Notes: a model not told the origin generated them from the letters alone. A stretch of 64,000 nucleotides of DNA from Aradus depressus (GCA_963662175.1 OY759219.1:24780908-24844907); one strand, 5' to 3'; positions 40,567 through 51,180 are shown, counted from the stretch's first letter. Translations and numbers: made by a program.

Positions 40567-41926
40567 CTGGAACAGAATTCAAATTTTTTAATTTCAATTT
40601 GATAATTGGAAAAACGTCAACTAGGAACAATGGAGGAAAATCACATTCTTGTTTTAAAAAACGCTGGAGGTTTCTCTGTCTCCAGGGGCACACTAGCGCC
40701 CAGGAAGGTCTTATTTCCGTCATAAGAATTGGGTAAGAGCTTCTTCCAACTCTCTCAAATGCACCAAACATGAAAAACAAGATGGAAGAATAAGATGAGC
40801 TAGCAGAGGGAAAGAACAATCAGGTTCTCCCACACGGCTCGACTTTACTCGTGGCCTCAACGTATTTTTTCGATTAAACTATTTTTTTTCTGCGATTATT
40901 TTTAGCCATCTGACCACATATTTAATAACTCTGCACAGTTTCAAAATCGATTCTGTACTCAACGCATTTTTCAGAATAAAAAATGGGTAACTAAGAGATG
41001 AATTCTACGATTACAAAAATTTTCTGAATTTTCATTTTCATCCTGAGCAACTTTTATATTTGACTAATTAACTTTATGTATTCCAATTCAATACTAAAAA
41101 AATATTTAACCTCGAAAATATAAGTATTTTCGCTAGACATACAAATGATGACACAATCAGACAATTTTAAGGGTATTTTTTAAAGGGAAAAAACATTCAT
41201 ATTACATAAATGAAGTTACGTAAAGTTAATACATAATTCTTAATACAATTGACATTTTTTTGTTAAGGACACAACTCTTACATAGACAACTTTAGTCATG
41301 CGAGAAATTTCAAGGCGCCCTACTTACAGCTAAGTTAAAGAACTATAATAATGATATTTATTACATTTGTAATAAATATTTAAAGAAAATAATTAAATTT
41401 GAAATGTAAAATGATGTAACAATATGGAGGGCGTTATGACATCAAAGCGGTGAAATTCAACGAACCGAACTTAATATACTCGAAAAGAACTCATTTAAAG
41501 AAATAGAAAATTGTTTAAAAAATCTCGTTTTTTTTTTTTTTTTTTTTTTTTTTTTTCAACTGTTAACAGTTATATAGAAAATCTGAAATAACGAAAGAAT
41601 GTCACTTACGTAATTTTTAATGAAATCATTATTTTCACTATACAATTTTTACATTGGTTTTAATTATTGTTTCCTTAGTATTTTTTGTTAATAGAAAATG
41701 ACATAAAAGGAAAAGTATGACAATAAAAATTAAAATAATAATAATATTAATAATAAAGTAATTAATAATAATATTAATAATAAAATGTATCCCATAGACT
41801 AATAATGATTTGATGGGAATTTGTGCGGAATTTTTAGGAAGAATTGAAAACATTACAGTAATTTCTGATTAATAACCAAAGAAGTGAAAATTGGTTTGGT
41901 TGGATAATTTTTCTATAATTAGCTAT
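40567..41926 (-). other. Intron side upstream of the BCL11 exon
   Basis: AT-rich with few repeats. Contains a 29 bp poly(T) at 41528-41556 and an A/T low-complexity stretch 41730-41790. No first exon with the conserved MSRRKQ start was recognised. Confidence 0.5.
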
Positions 41927-42222
41927 TAGACATGCGTGTTTGCTTACTGAGCTCAAAAACGAGAGTTCGAAACCCGGCCGAAGCCCTTAGGTTTTTTATC
42001 TGGGAGGTGAAAAAACCTTGAGCACGTTGAGCGATGGTCCCGAGACTGTACGACGTCAGGTAGAGACCCCTACCCTAGAATAAAATTTTAGGATAGGCAG
42101 AATTTAAGACTCCCATAGTAGTGTCGGACTCATGTACACCCCAGCGACGAAAGAGCGCTCTCGTCATAAGGCGGTATGACTTTGTACTTAAAGCCCTGGC
42201 ATGAGTCATAATAACGAACTAA
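41927..42222 (+). mobile_element. R-A SINE copy 6, decayed
   Basis: B box GAGTTCGAAACCC and most of the body are recognisable, with several deletions (for example GAGCACGTTGAGCGATGG joins two body parts). Tail reduced to ACGAACTAAC. Confidence 0.85.
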
Positions 42223-42229
42223 CAGTTAC

Positions 42230-42320
42230 TCAGTTACTTAGTTCTTCTGGTCCACATACTAAATTTCGTGTTGATAAATTCGTTACATCATCAGTTATTA
42301 GGGTTTTTTGAGTTGAGCAA
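42230..42320 (+). repeat. R-B subrepeat
   Basis: CGTGTTGATAAATTCGTTAC + ATCATCAGTTATTAGGG, one unit only. Confidence 0.7.
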
Positions 42321-42919
42321 ACACAGTAGGTATAGAGTAAATGGGCAGATAACTATGAACACAACTGATGCATTTTACGTTATTACAAATAAATAAGTTA
42401 TAATAATATCGAATTAGTAGAGTTATTTTTTTCCAAATATATAAATCCCATATATATATATATATATAATATAGAATATATATTGGTAATGTTGGAGGAG
42501 GCCTGATAGACGTAGGAGGGGTGGTTTTCCTGGTATGTGGGGTGGGGGTAGGGGGAAAGTCCGGCATGCGTGCTGTACTGACCAATGGTCAGCTCAAACC
42601 CTAAATACTGGCTGGACAAAATGGCGACCACCCACCCCCACCCCACCTTATACCCCACCCAAAAACTTATGGATCGATTCTTTAAATAGAAATCTGAACT
42701 GAAAAAAACTGAACCAATTACATATATTTGAATATTTGTAAATAGGCATTTTTTTTTTTTTTTGTGGTTTGAGGAAATTTCAGCGACAATGGAAAAACGT
42801 TTGGTTATAAGATCTTATTAGAAATGTTCATTTCCGCTATTTCTACTAAAAGTAATAAAACTAAAAACGTCAGGCAATTAATTGAAGTTTCCTTGCGATT
42901 AAACTCATCTTTAATTATA
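42321..42919. other. Unique sequence with (AT)n tract
   Basis: (AT)10 at about 42451-42470 and a purine/pyrimidine-skewed stretch 42490-42660 (GGGGTGGGGG and CCCACCCCCACCCC). The latter gives opposing G-rich strands 70 bp apart. No gene. Confidence 0.5.
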
Positions 42920-42960
42920 TGAGCGATGGTCCTGATGTCAGGTACTCGTTAAAGACCCTA
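42920..42960 (+). repeat. R-A SINE scrap
   Basis: GAGCGATGGTCCTGATGTCA + GGTACTCGTTAAAGACCCTA, 41 bp of SINE body fused directly to R-G. Confidence 0.7.
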
Positions 42961-42961
42961 A

Positions 42962-43520
42962 TCGTGGCTGAAGATGGTACTCCCATATATTTTATATATT
43001 TGTGAAATAGACAATATTTTTAAAATACTTTTTTTTATATCTGTACCTCGGAGGTAAACTGCACTATGTGATATAAACCCAATTTTACAGCAGAGAGCTT
43101 TCAAATTTTGAACTGTCAATTTCACCACAAATGGCATGAAATTTTCCTGCTTTCATAACTACAGTTATTCTAAACCATTCATTGAAATACTCAGGCCGCA
43201 TTAAAAGATAAATATTTGTATATTTTTATTGTTTAAAAATAAAAAAGCATCAAATGAACTTAGTTCTGTTTCTCCCCAAATTGACATTAGGGTTAGTGCA
43301 GTTTACCAACCTGTTATTTTGTAATTACTTTAAGAAGGACATGATGCAATATACCACTAAATAGAGCTCAAACAGATGCACAATTTAGAGCAAAAAACAG
43401 ATTTTGGAAAAAATCTTACATAGTGCAGTTTACCTCCGAGGTACAGATATTTTCTAATGAGTGTTCCACAATATCTCTTCGAAAAATGTTAAGCTATAGA
43501 CGATATTTTTACCTAAATTT
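42962..43520 (+). repeat. R-G repeat, interrupted by a MITE
   Basis: TCGTGGCTGAAGATGGTACT + CCCATATATTTTATATATTT and, after the MITE, TGAGTGTTCCACAATATCTC + TTCGAAAAATGTTAAG. Carries no SINE at the position where the 18 kb copy has one. Confidence 0.8.
43037..43450. mobile_element. MITE with 33 bp perfect terminal inverted repeats
   Basis: Left 43037..43069 (ATATCTGTACCTCGGAGGTA + AACTGCACTATGT) and right 43418..43450 are exact reverse complements. The 348 bp between is AT-rich and non-coding. The palindromic CCTCGGAGG core lies inside each end. The outermost AT/TA agrees with a TA-type target site. The R-G copy at 20.8 kb lacks the insertion, which confirms the borders. Confidence 0.92.
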
Positions 43521-43534
43521 GGGATTTCTAGTAT

Positions 43535-43575
43535 TATCGGTATATATTGCCGGTGATTCAGCGGTTATTTTTTTT
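43535..43575 (-). repeat. R-B head end (minus)
   Basis: ATATTGCCGGTGATTCAGCG + GTTATTTTTTTT; only the head palindrome remains, running into poly(G). Confidence 0.65.
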
Positions 43576-43601
43576 GGGGGGGGGGGGGGGGGGGGGGGGG
43601 G
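43576..43601 (+). repeat. 26 bp poly(G) run
   Basis: Uninterrupted G at the junction between an R-B head and a SINE fragment. Confidence 0.9.
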
Positions 43602-43616
43602 TGTTCTTATTCAAGT

Positions 43617-43834
43617 CAGAGCAGTCTTTCGCCGCTCTGGTGAGCATGTGACTGCTGTGAGAGTTTTAAATTTAGGCAACCCAGGTTTATTCAGGTAGGG
43701 TAGGGGTCTTTAACTCGAGTACCTGACATCGTACAGGCTAAAGGACCTTTGCTTAACGTCCCATCCGAAGGGCGAAGTGCTCAAAATGTTTTTTTCACGC
43801 TGAGTAGAGCTACCTCTGAGCTACCGGCGAACTC
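43617..43834 (-). repeat. R-A SINE, decayed (minus)
   Basis: GAGCAGTCTTTCGCCGCTCT, GTAGGGTAGGGGTCTTTAAC, TTAACGTCCCATCCGAAGGG and CTACCTCTGAGCTACCGGCG. Confidence 0.8.
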
Positions 43835-44249
43835 AATTTCATTTATTGATTGTTATTGTGGATCCAGTCACTGCAGTTGAATTATTGCATTCCCAGTGCA
43901 AAACGGGTGGATCCTATATTATTTGTGAGGATTGTGTCAAGCAGGGGAGAATGTTGAGGGGCGTGTAGGGACAGCCGACTCCAGCCAGCATGCTGTTTGG
44001 TACAGACAGATCCATCAAATCGGCCAATATCTGGAACAGAGGGGGGTTTGGTATCTGTGGGGAGTCCCAGACTCGACACCTGGTATCCGAGTATCGCTTC
44101 GTGCAAGTATTCATAGACTGGTTACAAGTCTGCTTTCATTTATAATAATCGACAATTTCTGTGAGTAGACATGAACGATGGAATACGAATGAGATCCAAA
44201 CAATTACGGCAACTAAACAGTCGGTTATCCCTCTTCAATGGCCATTAAT
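43835..44249. other. Unique sequence, overlapping frames on both strands
   Basis: 43930-44110 has balanced composition. Frames of 66-78 codons are open on both strands and none matches a family I know. Confidence 0.35.
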
Positions 44250-44545
44250 AAAAAAGTCGTCGGTGAATCATCGGCTGTATACTTTCCCAGCACAAATTAA
44301 TCAATTACTGGCTGATTTTCCTGAAAATTAATAGATGTAGTCCTTGGGGCTTTGCATTTACATATGAAATTTCTTGTCAATACATTCATTACATCGGCAG
44401 TTATTAGTGTTTTTGTGTTAAGCCTCCCCCCTAATTCCCATCCCCTTGGCCGATTTGGCTGAAAATCAAAAAATTTCGTTCTATCATGTTCACAGACACA
44501 AACATAGGGGATGCACTGAAAAACTAACTGGGGAAGTAAAATGTC
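44250..44545 (+). repeat. R-B repeat, head to tail
   Basis: AGTCGTCGGTGAATCATCGG + CTGTATACTTTCCCAGCAC at the head; CAATACATTCATTACATCGG; tail ACTAACTGGGGAAGTAAAA. Confidence 0.8.
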
Positions 44546-44639
44546 TGTCTGTGTTTATTATTTATTTATTCATTAATTTTTATTTGTGTTACATTATTTG
44601 TTTAGTTTTTTAGTTTATTTTCATTTTTTTTTTTTTTCA

Positions 44640-44735
44640 CTCTTTCTTTTCTGTAGTTCGCGCATTGTGGAACGTAAGAATGTCCCAAAATATCGGCGTG
44701 AAAGATGACATTTTTTCTTCTATAGGATTATAAAA
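44640..44735 (+). repeat. LINE 3' UTR motif fragment
   Basis: GTAGTTCGCGCATTGTGGAA + CGTAAGAATGTCCCAAAATA and TCGGCGTG match 59915-59980, with the CTGATGA box lost. Confidence 0.6.
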
Positions 44736-44808
44736 AATATTTATCATAATTTGAAATATAATTAAAAATTGCCCTGGAAGATGAGAAGTGCGCATTGTCT
44801 AGACCAGA

Positions 44809-44967
44809 GTGTTGCAAGGACATTGTCCAGGAATGGATAGTGTTGCAAGGACAATGTCCAGGAATGGATAGTGTTGGAAGGAAAATGTCCAGGAATGGAT
44901 AGAGTGTTGCAAGGACAATGTCCAGGAATGGATAGAGTGTGCAAGGACAATGTCCAAGAGTGGATAG
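44809..44967. repeat. 31-33 bp minisatellite, five copies
   Basis: TGTTGCAAGGACAATGTCCA + GGAATGGATAG repeated five times with slight changes and length 30-33. GGACAATGTCC is a near-palindrome. Open frames over it on both strands translate the repeat. It directly precedes an R1-like LINE remnant. Confidence 0.92.
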
Positions 44968-45405
44968 TGGGAAAACGGCAACAACAACGTTGGTCACGAA
45001 GAGGCCGACGGTTGTACGCATACTTTCCGGACGCCCGGGTATGGCTCGACATGTCTACAACCTGATTACTGCTTGTCCAAAAGATTTTAACTTACAAACG
45101 TTTCTCTTTTAAGAGGGAAGAACAACCCGAACTGTACATGCGGGGATATCGAGACTGCAGAACTTGTAGTTGTCCGGAGTATGACCAGAACAGGGTGGAC
45201 CCGATTCCTGACGGAAATCAGCTACCCAGAGTTCCGGGAGCGGAAGAAAGCAGTGTAACGGGCTGGGAACAATCGCCGACTCTAAGATTAAGTAACTGTT
45301 TATAAATATAAACCATAAATCTTAATGTAAACTTTTTTATTATGTATCTTATAATCATTTTAAGGTTTAACGGAAATAAATATTAATAATAATAATACTA
45401 ATAAT
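44968..45405 (+). mobile_element. R1-like LINE remnant with 3' terminus
   Basis: RRLYAYFPDARVWLDM (near 45004) corresponds to YAAYFPDVQTRLD of the 1.0 kb fragment. After a stop, another frame gives NPNCTCGDIETAEL, the same zinc knuckle with the histidine replaced by leucine. UTR and terminus TTTTAAGGTTTAACGGAAAT + AAATATTAATAATAATAAT follow. The HWTS block is deleted. Dead copy; it ties the TTTAACGGAAATAAA terminus to this LINE family. Confidence 0.75.
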
Positions 45406-46059
45406 ATTACTGAGGACACTTTATGTACTATTCTCCTAATAAGAAAATTGTCAGTGGACATTAATAAGAGATAATCTAGGAGAAGATGATAAAACAAACG
45501 AACGCAAAGAGGATCACCATTTTGAAACATAAAAGTGTTTGTGTGTTTGTATGGTTTTGACTCAATGTTTGATCGGTAACACAAGTCCCCTGGCCTGGTG
45601 TGTCCCTGGCGAACCCCTCCCCAACGAACAATGTGTATGAGTTTCGTATATAATCAGACAAACAAGAACCTCCCCCACAACTCCTACACACAGACACACT
45701 GTCCTGTATCGATTTCCTGGTTTTCACTCGTATGTTAAAAGGCCGGGGGTGGATTAACAGATGTGAAACCTCTGCAAGGGCGATTCAACTACTTTGACAC
45801 CGAAAAAAAAAAACTATAACTAAAAATTTAATATCTATGGAACAAAACCACCCTTCCAACATTGGGATTTACGACCTGGCAACATCAGGATTAGTGATAA
45901 AGTCCAAACTTGATTTTTTCATTAAAAAAAAAAAAACAGCGAAGCAAGACGAATGGGAATTATGATTTTATAATTGAATAAAAACTTTCTCCCTTGTCGA
46001 GGGGAGCTTAAATAAATCCATAAATCAAAAAGCACTTATTAAGTCCACAAGATAGGGGA
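45406..46059. other. Unique sequence, 83-codon minus frame
   Basis: Frame 45476..45727 (minus) starts MKTRKSIQDSVSVCRSCGGG; no domain recognised and it ends in a hydrophobic run. Not supported as a gene. Confidence 0.35.
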
Positions 46060-46465
46060 AGAACACGATACTTCCCCGCTATACGAAGTATAGGGGAAGT
46101 TATGTACATCGGTCAGAAATTCGATGTTGAGTCCTCATTTTAAATATGGGGAGAAAGAAATCGGTGAATCACAGACAATGTACTTCCCCAGCACGAATTA
46201 TTCAATTAAGTTTTTGCTCTTTGCCCAAAAACAATCGATCGATTGGCTAAAAAACCAATAGTTGACTTACATAACGTGTCGATACATTCATTACATACGT
46301 TGAGTCCTTCCTATTCAGCCGATTCCGCGGAAATAGGTCTCGTCCAGAATGTGTGATGAATTTATACAAATTACAACACATTACAACGACAGTTATTATA
46401 GTTTTTGTGTTGATTTGGCTGCAAATCAACAGGTCTCTTTATCAGGTTCTGGTTAATCACGATTT
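46060..46465. repeat. R-B pieces: minus tail then plus head
   Basis: Minus tail TACTTCCCCGCTATACGAAG + TATAGGGGAAG (46071-46100) has the terminal hairpin in its best-preserved form. At 46150 a plus copy starts, ATCGGTGAATCACAGACAAT + GTACTTCCCCAGCACGAA. Confidence 0.8.
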
Positions 46466-46519
46466 TTATATCATAGTTATATTATTATTTTTGAAGAATA
46501 AAAAATAAAAAACAAGGCT

Positions 46520-46862
46520 TCAGTTAATAATATTATTTATTTCCATTAAACCATAACTTGACAATTGGATACATCAACATATAACATACAAATTTGTACA
46601 TAAAAATAGCATATAAAATATATACAACAACCTATATTAAATCTTAAAATACAAATACATGTATGATGAATAATATTATTATTTTTTAAATATATATAAT
46701 AGGAGATACATGAATATATCAAATACTAAAATAGTAGGTACTACTTATATTTTTAATGATAAATATTTTGTATTTAAATTTCTATAGATAAATGTTCTTT
46801 GAGGAGAACATTTCGGACACGATGACCCTTTCTCCGGTCACAATTATATAATATAATTGAAG
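46520..46862 (-). mobile_element. LINE 3' UTR and terminus (minus)
   Basis: Read on the minus strand it ends with ACCATGG-less AAGTTATGGTTTAATGGAAA + TAAATAATA. It starts with GACCGGAGAAAGGGTCATCG + TGTCCGAAATG, a diverged form of the CTGATGA...GAAA motif at 59.94 kb. Confidence 0.7.
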
Positions 46863-46870
46863 AATGGATG

Positions 46871-47255
46871 AGGTTAGGTTAGGTTACGTTTTATGACTCA
46901 TGCTCGGGCTTAACTACGAGGTCATATCGCCTACTACCAGAGCGCTCTTTCGTCAAATAAATATTTAGAAATTTTTAAGGACGAAATATATATTTTATAT
47001 TCAATAAGTCTTAAAAGTCACAAATAGTGGACATGAGCCCGACTCTACTATGGGGGTCTACCTAGGGTAGGGGTCTTTAACGAGTACCTGACATCGCGCA
47101 GGCTCGGGACCATCGCTTAACGTCCCATCCGAAGGACGGCGTGCTTAAGTTTATTTTACCTCCCAGATAAAATAAATTAACGGCCTCGGTCGGGTTTCGA
47201 ACCACGCTCTTGAGCTCAGAAGCCAAGCACGCATACCACTGAGCTACCGGCGCCC
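46871..47255 (-). mobile_element. R-A SINE copy 7 with a ~75 bp internal insertion
   Basis: Tail AGGTTAGGTTAGGTTACG, body, and head ending in GCATACCACTGAGCTACCGG + CGCCC. Between CTCTTTCGTCA and GTGGACATGAGCCC about 75 bp of AT-rich foreign sequence (46956-47030) replaces the usual 9 bp. Confidence 0.9.
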
Positions 47256-47302
47256 TTCTATACAATATTTATTTATTAAAAATAATTTTTTTTCTTTTTT
47301 AG

Positions 47303-47491
47303 CATAATCAAATTAACTTGAATTTGGGCAGAAAGATATATGATAACATATACTATATTGCGTTAAACACTCCTTGGCAGAGATTCTCCTCCACCAAACT
47401 TGATATCCTCCTTCCTCATCCTGTTTTGAAGCTGATCTCTCTCCAGAGACCGGAATTTACCTCCACCGGGGCCCTAGTCTCCAAGATAAAG
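47303..47491 (+). CDS. Candidate internal exon, unrecognised protein
   Basis: 189 bp, exactly 63 codons, phase 0-0. The acceptor ATTTTTTTTCTTTTTTAG has a strong pyrimidine tract and the donor ATAAAG|GTGAGT is near-consensus. The frame is open throughout and a stop (TAG) sits at the acceptor itself. Translation starts HNQINLNLGRKIYDNIYY and ends RPEFTSTGALVSKIK. No domain recognised. The 3' two-thirds are richer in GC and look coding; the first third is AT-rich, so an alternative acceptor at TTGGCAG (47376) is possible. Opposite strand to the BCL11 exon. Confidence 0.4.
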
Positions 47492-48519
47492 GTGAGTCCA
47501 TCAGTCATACACCCTGGTCTACTGACAACGGGGTAATGAATGTGACTAATGACACGACTAATGACTTTGTGCGGATTAATTATTGGCCGAAGAACGATGG
47601 AGCACCCCTTGTCCCTCTTGTATTAGTTCACTGCATAACCTATTTTTTAAATACCAATAATAGGTTATTATTTATTTAAGAATTCGAAGTTCATTAATTT
47701 CTGAATTTATATCAGCTTGACGGACATCTTATTTCCCATACCCATAATAAATTTGAGAACTAATGTTTCATTCATTGTACGTATACCTTTAATTTACGAT
47801 ACTTATTTAGGGAATTTAACTGTAATATTCGTTGTATTTATATCATTGATGGAGGATTTCTTTTACATCGTGTTGTATGGAATAAAGAAAAAACTTTTGA
47901 AGAAAAAAAATTTTGTAATAATAATAATAATATATTTTTTCAATTAAAAACAAAAAAAAAATATTATTTTTGTTTCTATTATGTTATAATTGTTTTTATA
48001 ATGTTTTTATATACAATAATTTTTTAAATAAAAAAAGAAATTATAATTTATTTATTTTCTTCAATACGTTAACATATTTCAATGACAAATAGACGTGGAT
48101 TATGCCTATCGGGGACACCATTTTAAAAAAAAAACCGCGTCTTATACTCTATCTCAAAGGTGGTGTGGAAAGAAGTGCACGTATCATAAGAAACATAAAC
48201 GTTACAACTTTTTTAATTGAATTTTCTCGAAAACCGTTAGTCTTACGAAATAAAGTAATACTATGGTTTTTGTAGGTAATTTTTTAAGCTACAAATTTGA
48301 TAACTACTATTTCTTCGAAAAAAGTCACCGTTAACTAGATTTCCTCGAAAAACCGTTTTTGTGACCTTTGACCCCGCGTAACATTTTTAGCAGCACATGT
48401 ATCGGTGGGGACTTATGATATATTTTTTAGAACCACGAAAGAAAGTTTCATGCATAAATCCAGCTTTCCCCTATTTTTTCTACTGTGCAATGTCTCTATT
48501 CCCTGTATTATTATGTCGA
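47492..48519. other. Unique sequence, nothing recognised
   Basis: AT-rich with a run of ATA repeats at 47915-47935. If 47303..47491 is an exon this is intron. The 76-codon frame 47717..47947 is I/F/V-rich low complexity. Confidence 0.4.
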
Positions 48520-48792
48520 TCCCCATTTCTTTGATACTCTTCCCTTCGGCTGATTTTGCTGAAAATTAATAGGTGTCATCTTTATGGGGTTTTGAATTTA
48601 AATATATAATTTCACGATATGTACATTACATAGACAGTTATTGAAATTTTTTAGTTGAGCCACCTCTGATCCCTCCCTCTTCTTTGACTGATTCCGTTCA
48701 AAATTAATATGATTCACCTTTATGTGGTTTTGAATTTATTTATGAAATTTTGTGTCAATACATTTATTACAATGGCAGTTATTAGAGCTTTT
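48520..48792 (+). repeat. R-B repeat, left part split by a SINE
   Basis: CTTCCCTTCGGCTGATTTTG, CAATACATTTATTACAATGG + CAGTTATTAGAGCTTTT, then the SINE; continues at 49139. Confidence 0.78.
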
Positions 48793-49138
48793 GGCGCCGG
48801 TAGCTCAGTGGTATGCGTGCTTGACTTCTGAGCTAAAGAACGTGGGTTCGAAACCCGACCGAGGCCCTTAGTTTATTTTATCTGGGAGTTAAAATAAACT
48901 AAAGCACGCCGTCCTTCGGATGGGACGTTAAGCGATGGTCCCGAGCCTGTACGATGTCAGGTACTCGTTAAAGAGCCCTGCCCTAGGTGAATAAAAATTT
49001 AGGGTAGGCAAAATTTAGGACTCCCACAGTAGAGTCGGGCTGTCCAACAGAGTGACGAATGAGCGCTCTGGTAGTAGGCGATATGACCTCGTAGTTGAAG
49101 CCCGGACATGAGTCATAAAACCTAACTTAACCTAACCC
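48793..49138 (+). mobile_element. R-A SINE, full-length copy 8
   Basis: GGCGCCGGTAGCTCAGTGGT to CCTAACTTAACCTAACCC, with a small deletion in the body (GGGCTGTCCAACAGAG). Inserted in R-B. No convincing target duplication. Confidence 0.92.
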
Positions 49139-49355
49139 TTAGAAGGGCTGGTTGCACATATAAAATTTCGTGTTGATACATTCTCTTTCGGGAGTTATTG
49201 TGTTCAATGACAAACACACGAACAAATAGATTTTTTTTTTTTCATTTTTGGGATCAGGGGGTTTGAAAACATGAAACTCCCGGGAAAACTCAAAATATAT
49301 TTTTTGATAGATTTCACAACTTCCCCATACTTCTTATATCTGGGGACGTAACAAA
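49139..49355 (+). repeat. R-B repeat, right part and tail
   Basis: GGTTGCACATATAAAATTTC, CGTGTTGATACATTCTCTTT, and tail TTTCACAACTTCCCCATACT + TCTTATATCTGGGGACG. Confidence 0.78.
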
Positions 49356-50236
49356 CCAGCAGAGCAACTCCAATTCCCCATGGATTTGGGTATTCCTGAT
49401 AAACAAGGGTGCGTTCACTGTTATCCGGAGGATCTTGTTGGGCTAGTGGAGAACCATACGGGGCAAGCGTGATTTAAGAGTGGAAGTATTAGTGTTTGGT
49501 AAAATAAGGATGTGCATGTGTGTCTAAGTCGTGTATTCCTGTTTATGAGTGTATAGATGAGCTTGAGTCGTGTGTGTGCTTGTTAGTATTTTATGGTTCC
49601 TTATAGAATTCTATGGAATTGGGAGTTAATCGATTTGTAGCCTTCTGAGATGTTCTAGCGAGAAACGTAAAGCGAAACCGAACTTTCTAAATCATTGGGT
49701 GATTTCATTCACCTGGAGACTATTCCTGACAATAAAAATCCCTGGTTCTTAGCTTCTGTTTATTTCTAAAGGAGAATTTTCAGTCTTTAATTTCAAAACA
49801 ACGAATTCCAATTTCTCCCAAAATTATAGAAGAAAAATACAAAGAAAAGTGGCAGTTTGTGATGGTCTGTAGAAGGGAGAAATGGACGGAGGGGTTAGGT
49901 AGGGAATGGCGTGAATAATGACACGGGGAGACACCCCGCTGTGGCAGGAACTACCGCATTACCGGAGGCGGCACAATGCTATCTGGGGGCGGGCTCCAAG
50001 GTATTGTTTACTGTTACATCGGGGGAAAAACTTTAACTCCCTCAGTCCCTTCTTTTATTGAAACCACCAAGGGGCAGTTCATTACTTTTTTTTCGGAGAG
50101 GGTGGGATGTCCATGTCGATCATAGCGACCCTTGTACAGCGAAATGAACTAACAGATATCATCGGAGCAGGACTTGAAGAAGAGGAAGGGGAGCTCAAGA
50201 TAGCTTTCATCAAATCCTCTGTTTCCATAAGAAAAA
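49356..50236. other. Unique sequence, one 61-codon frame near the end
   Basis: 50107..50292 plus reads IIATLVQRNELTDIIGAGLE then runs into R-E. It resembles a degraded coding end but is not recognised. The rest shows nothing. Confidence 0.35.
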
Positions 50237-50768
50237 ATCGGTCAACTATACTTGCACAATTAGTGTTTCATGCCATCAGCCCCAAGTTATAAGTAAATAA
50301 ACAATTAAATAGTTTATAACAATTGATCACGCTTGAATTTTTCAATTCTGATAATTTTGGCTCAATCTACACCTCATTCTCAATGTTCACGATTTTTTCA
50401 GATTTCTGTGAGGGATCCTTATGGTGATAAGTGTGGGAGAGAACAATTTTGAGTGTTTTCCCAAAAAATGTGCATGAAAAAATCATATCATATATATTGT
50501 TGAATCCGTGCTTCAATAAGCTTTCATTCGACACCCTACACGACACCCTTCCCAATTTACCCCCTGAAATTAACCCCTAGAATCAAAATTCAACTTTGTA
50601 TACTTCACGTCTATAATTGGGCCATCACACTCTATCTCTATGCTTAATTTCCAATTTTTACGTCGACTAGTTTCAGAGAAAATCGCTTGTGATAGACGGA
50701 CGGACGGACACCAAAGTGATTCCATAAGTGTTCTGTTTTGCTAATTTTGGCACGGAACACTAAAAATA
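50237..50768 (+). mobile_element. R-E element, copy 2, complete
   Basis: Begins AAAAATCGGTCAACTATACT and TTAGTGTTTCATGCCATCAG; ends ATTTTGGCACGGAACACTAA + AAA. The start (TTAGTGTTTCRTGCCA) and the end are inverted copies, about 16 bp. Before the end is a GACGGACGGACGGAC minisatellite-like run and GTGATTCCATAAGTGTTCTG. No ORF, so non-autonomous. R-B begins directly after it. Confidence 0.8.
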
Positions 50769-51180
50769 TCTCAAAAATTTGTTCCAGAATTTGCACAAAA
50801 TGACGGCATTTATTAGGGTTTTAAAATTAAGCCCCCTCCCTTGAGGCTCCCTTCGGCCGATATCGATGAAATTTAGCAGATTATGTCCTCCTAAGGGGTT
50901 TTTGACTTAAAATATGAAATTTCATGTCGATACATTCATTACATCGGTAGTTACAGGGTTTTGAGTTGAGCCCCCTCTGACCCCCAGTCCCCTAATGCCG
51001 ATTCCGCTGAATATTATTAAGTGTCGTCCATATGGGGTTTCGAATTCACATACGTAATTTTATATCGATACATTATTCTATCGGTATCGTGTTCACTGGC
51101 TCACACACACATGGAATTTGGAAGTCAGAAAACATGAAATTCCGAATAGTTGACCGATAATAACTTCGTATAGCTGAGGT
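50769..51180 (+). repeat. R-B repeat ending at a SINE
   Basis: CATGTCGATACATTCATTAC + ATCGGTAGTTACAGGG; tail GTTGACCGATAATAACTTCG + TATAGCTGAGG, cut by SINE copy 9. Confidence 0.8.

Noticed and set aside
40567..40819. Upstream extension of the BCL11 frame (219 codons in total)
   Set aside because: A clear splice acceptor at 40567-40568 and loss of family similarity upstream show that this part is intron.
44728..45065. Several 60-97 codon frames with repeated SIPGHCPCNT-type residues
   Set aside because: They translate the 31-33 bp minisatellite in different frames and strands.
51061..51180. Endogenous retrovirus or viral sequence anywhere in the window
   Set aside because: No long terminal repeats, integrase, protease or envelope-like frames were seen on either strand.
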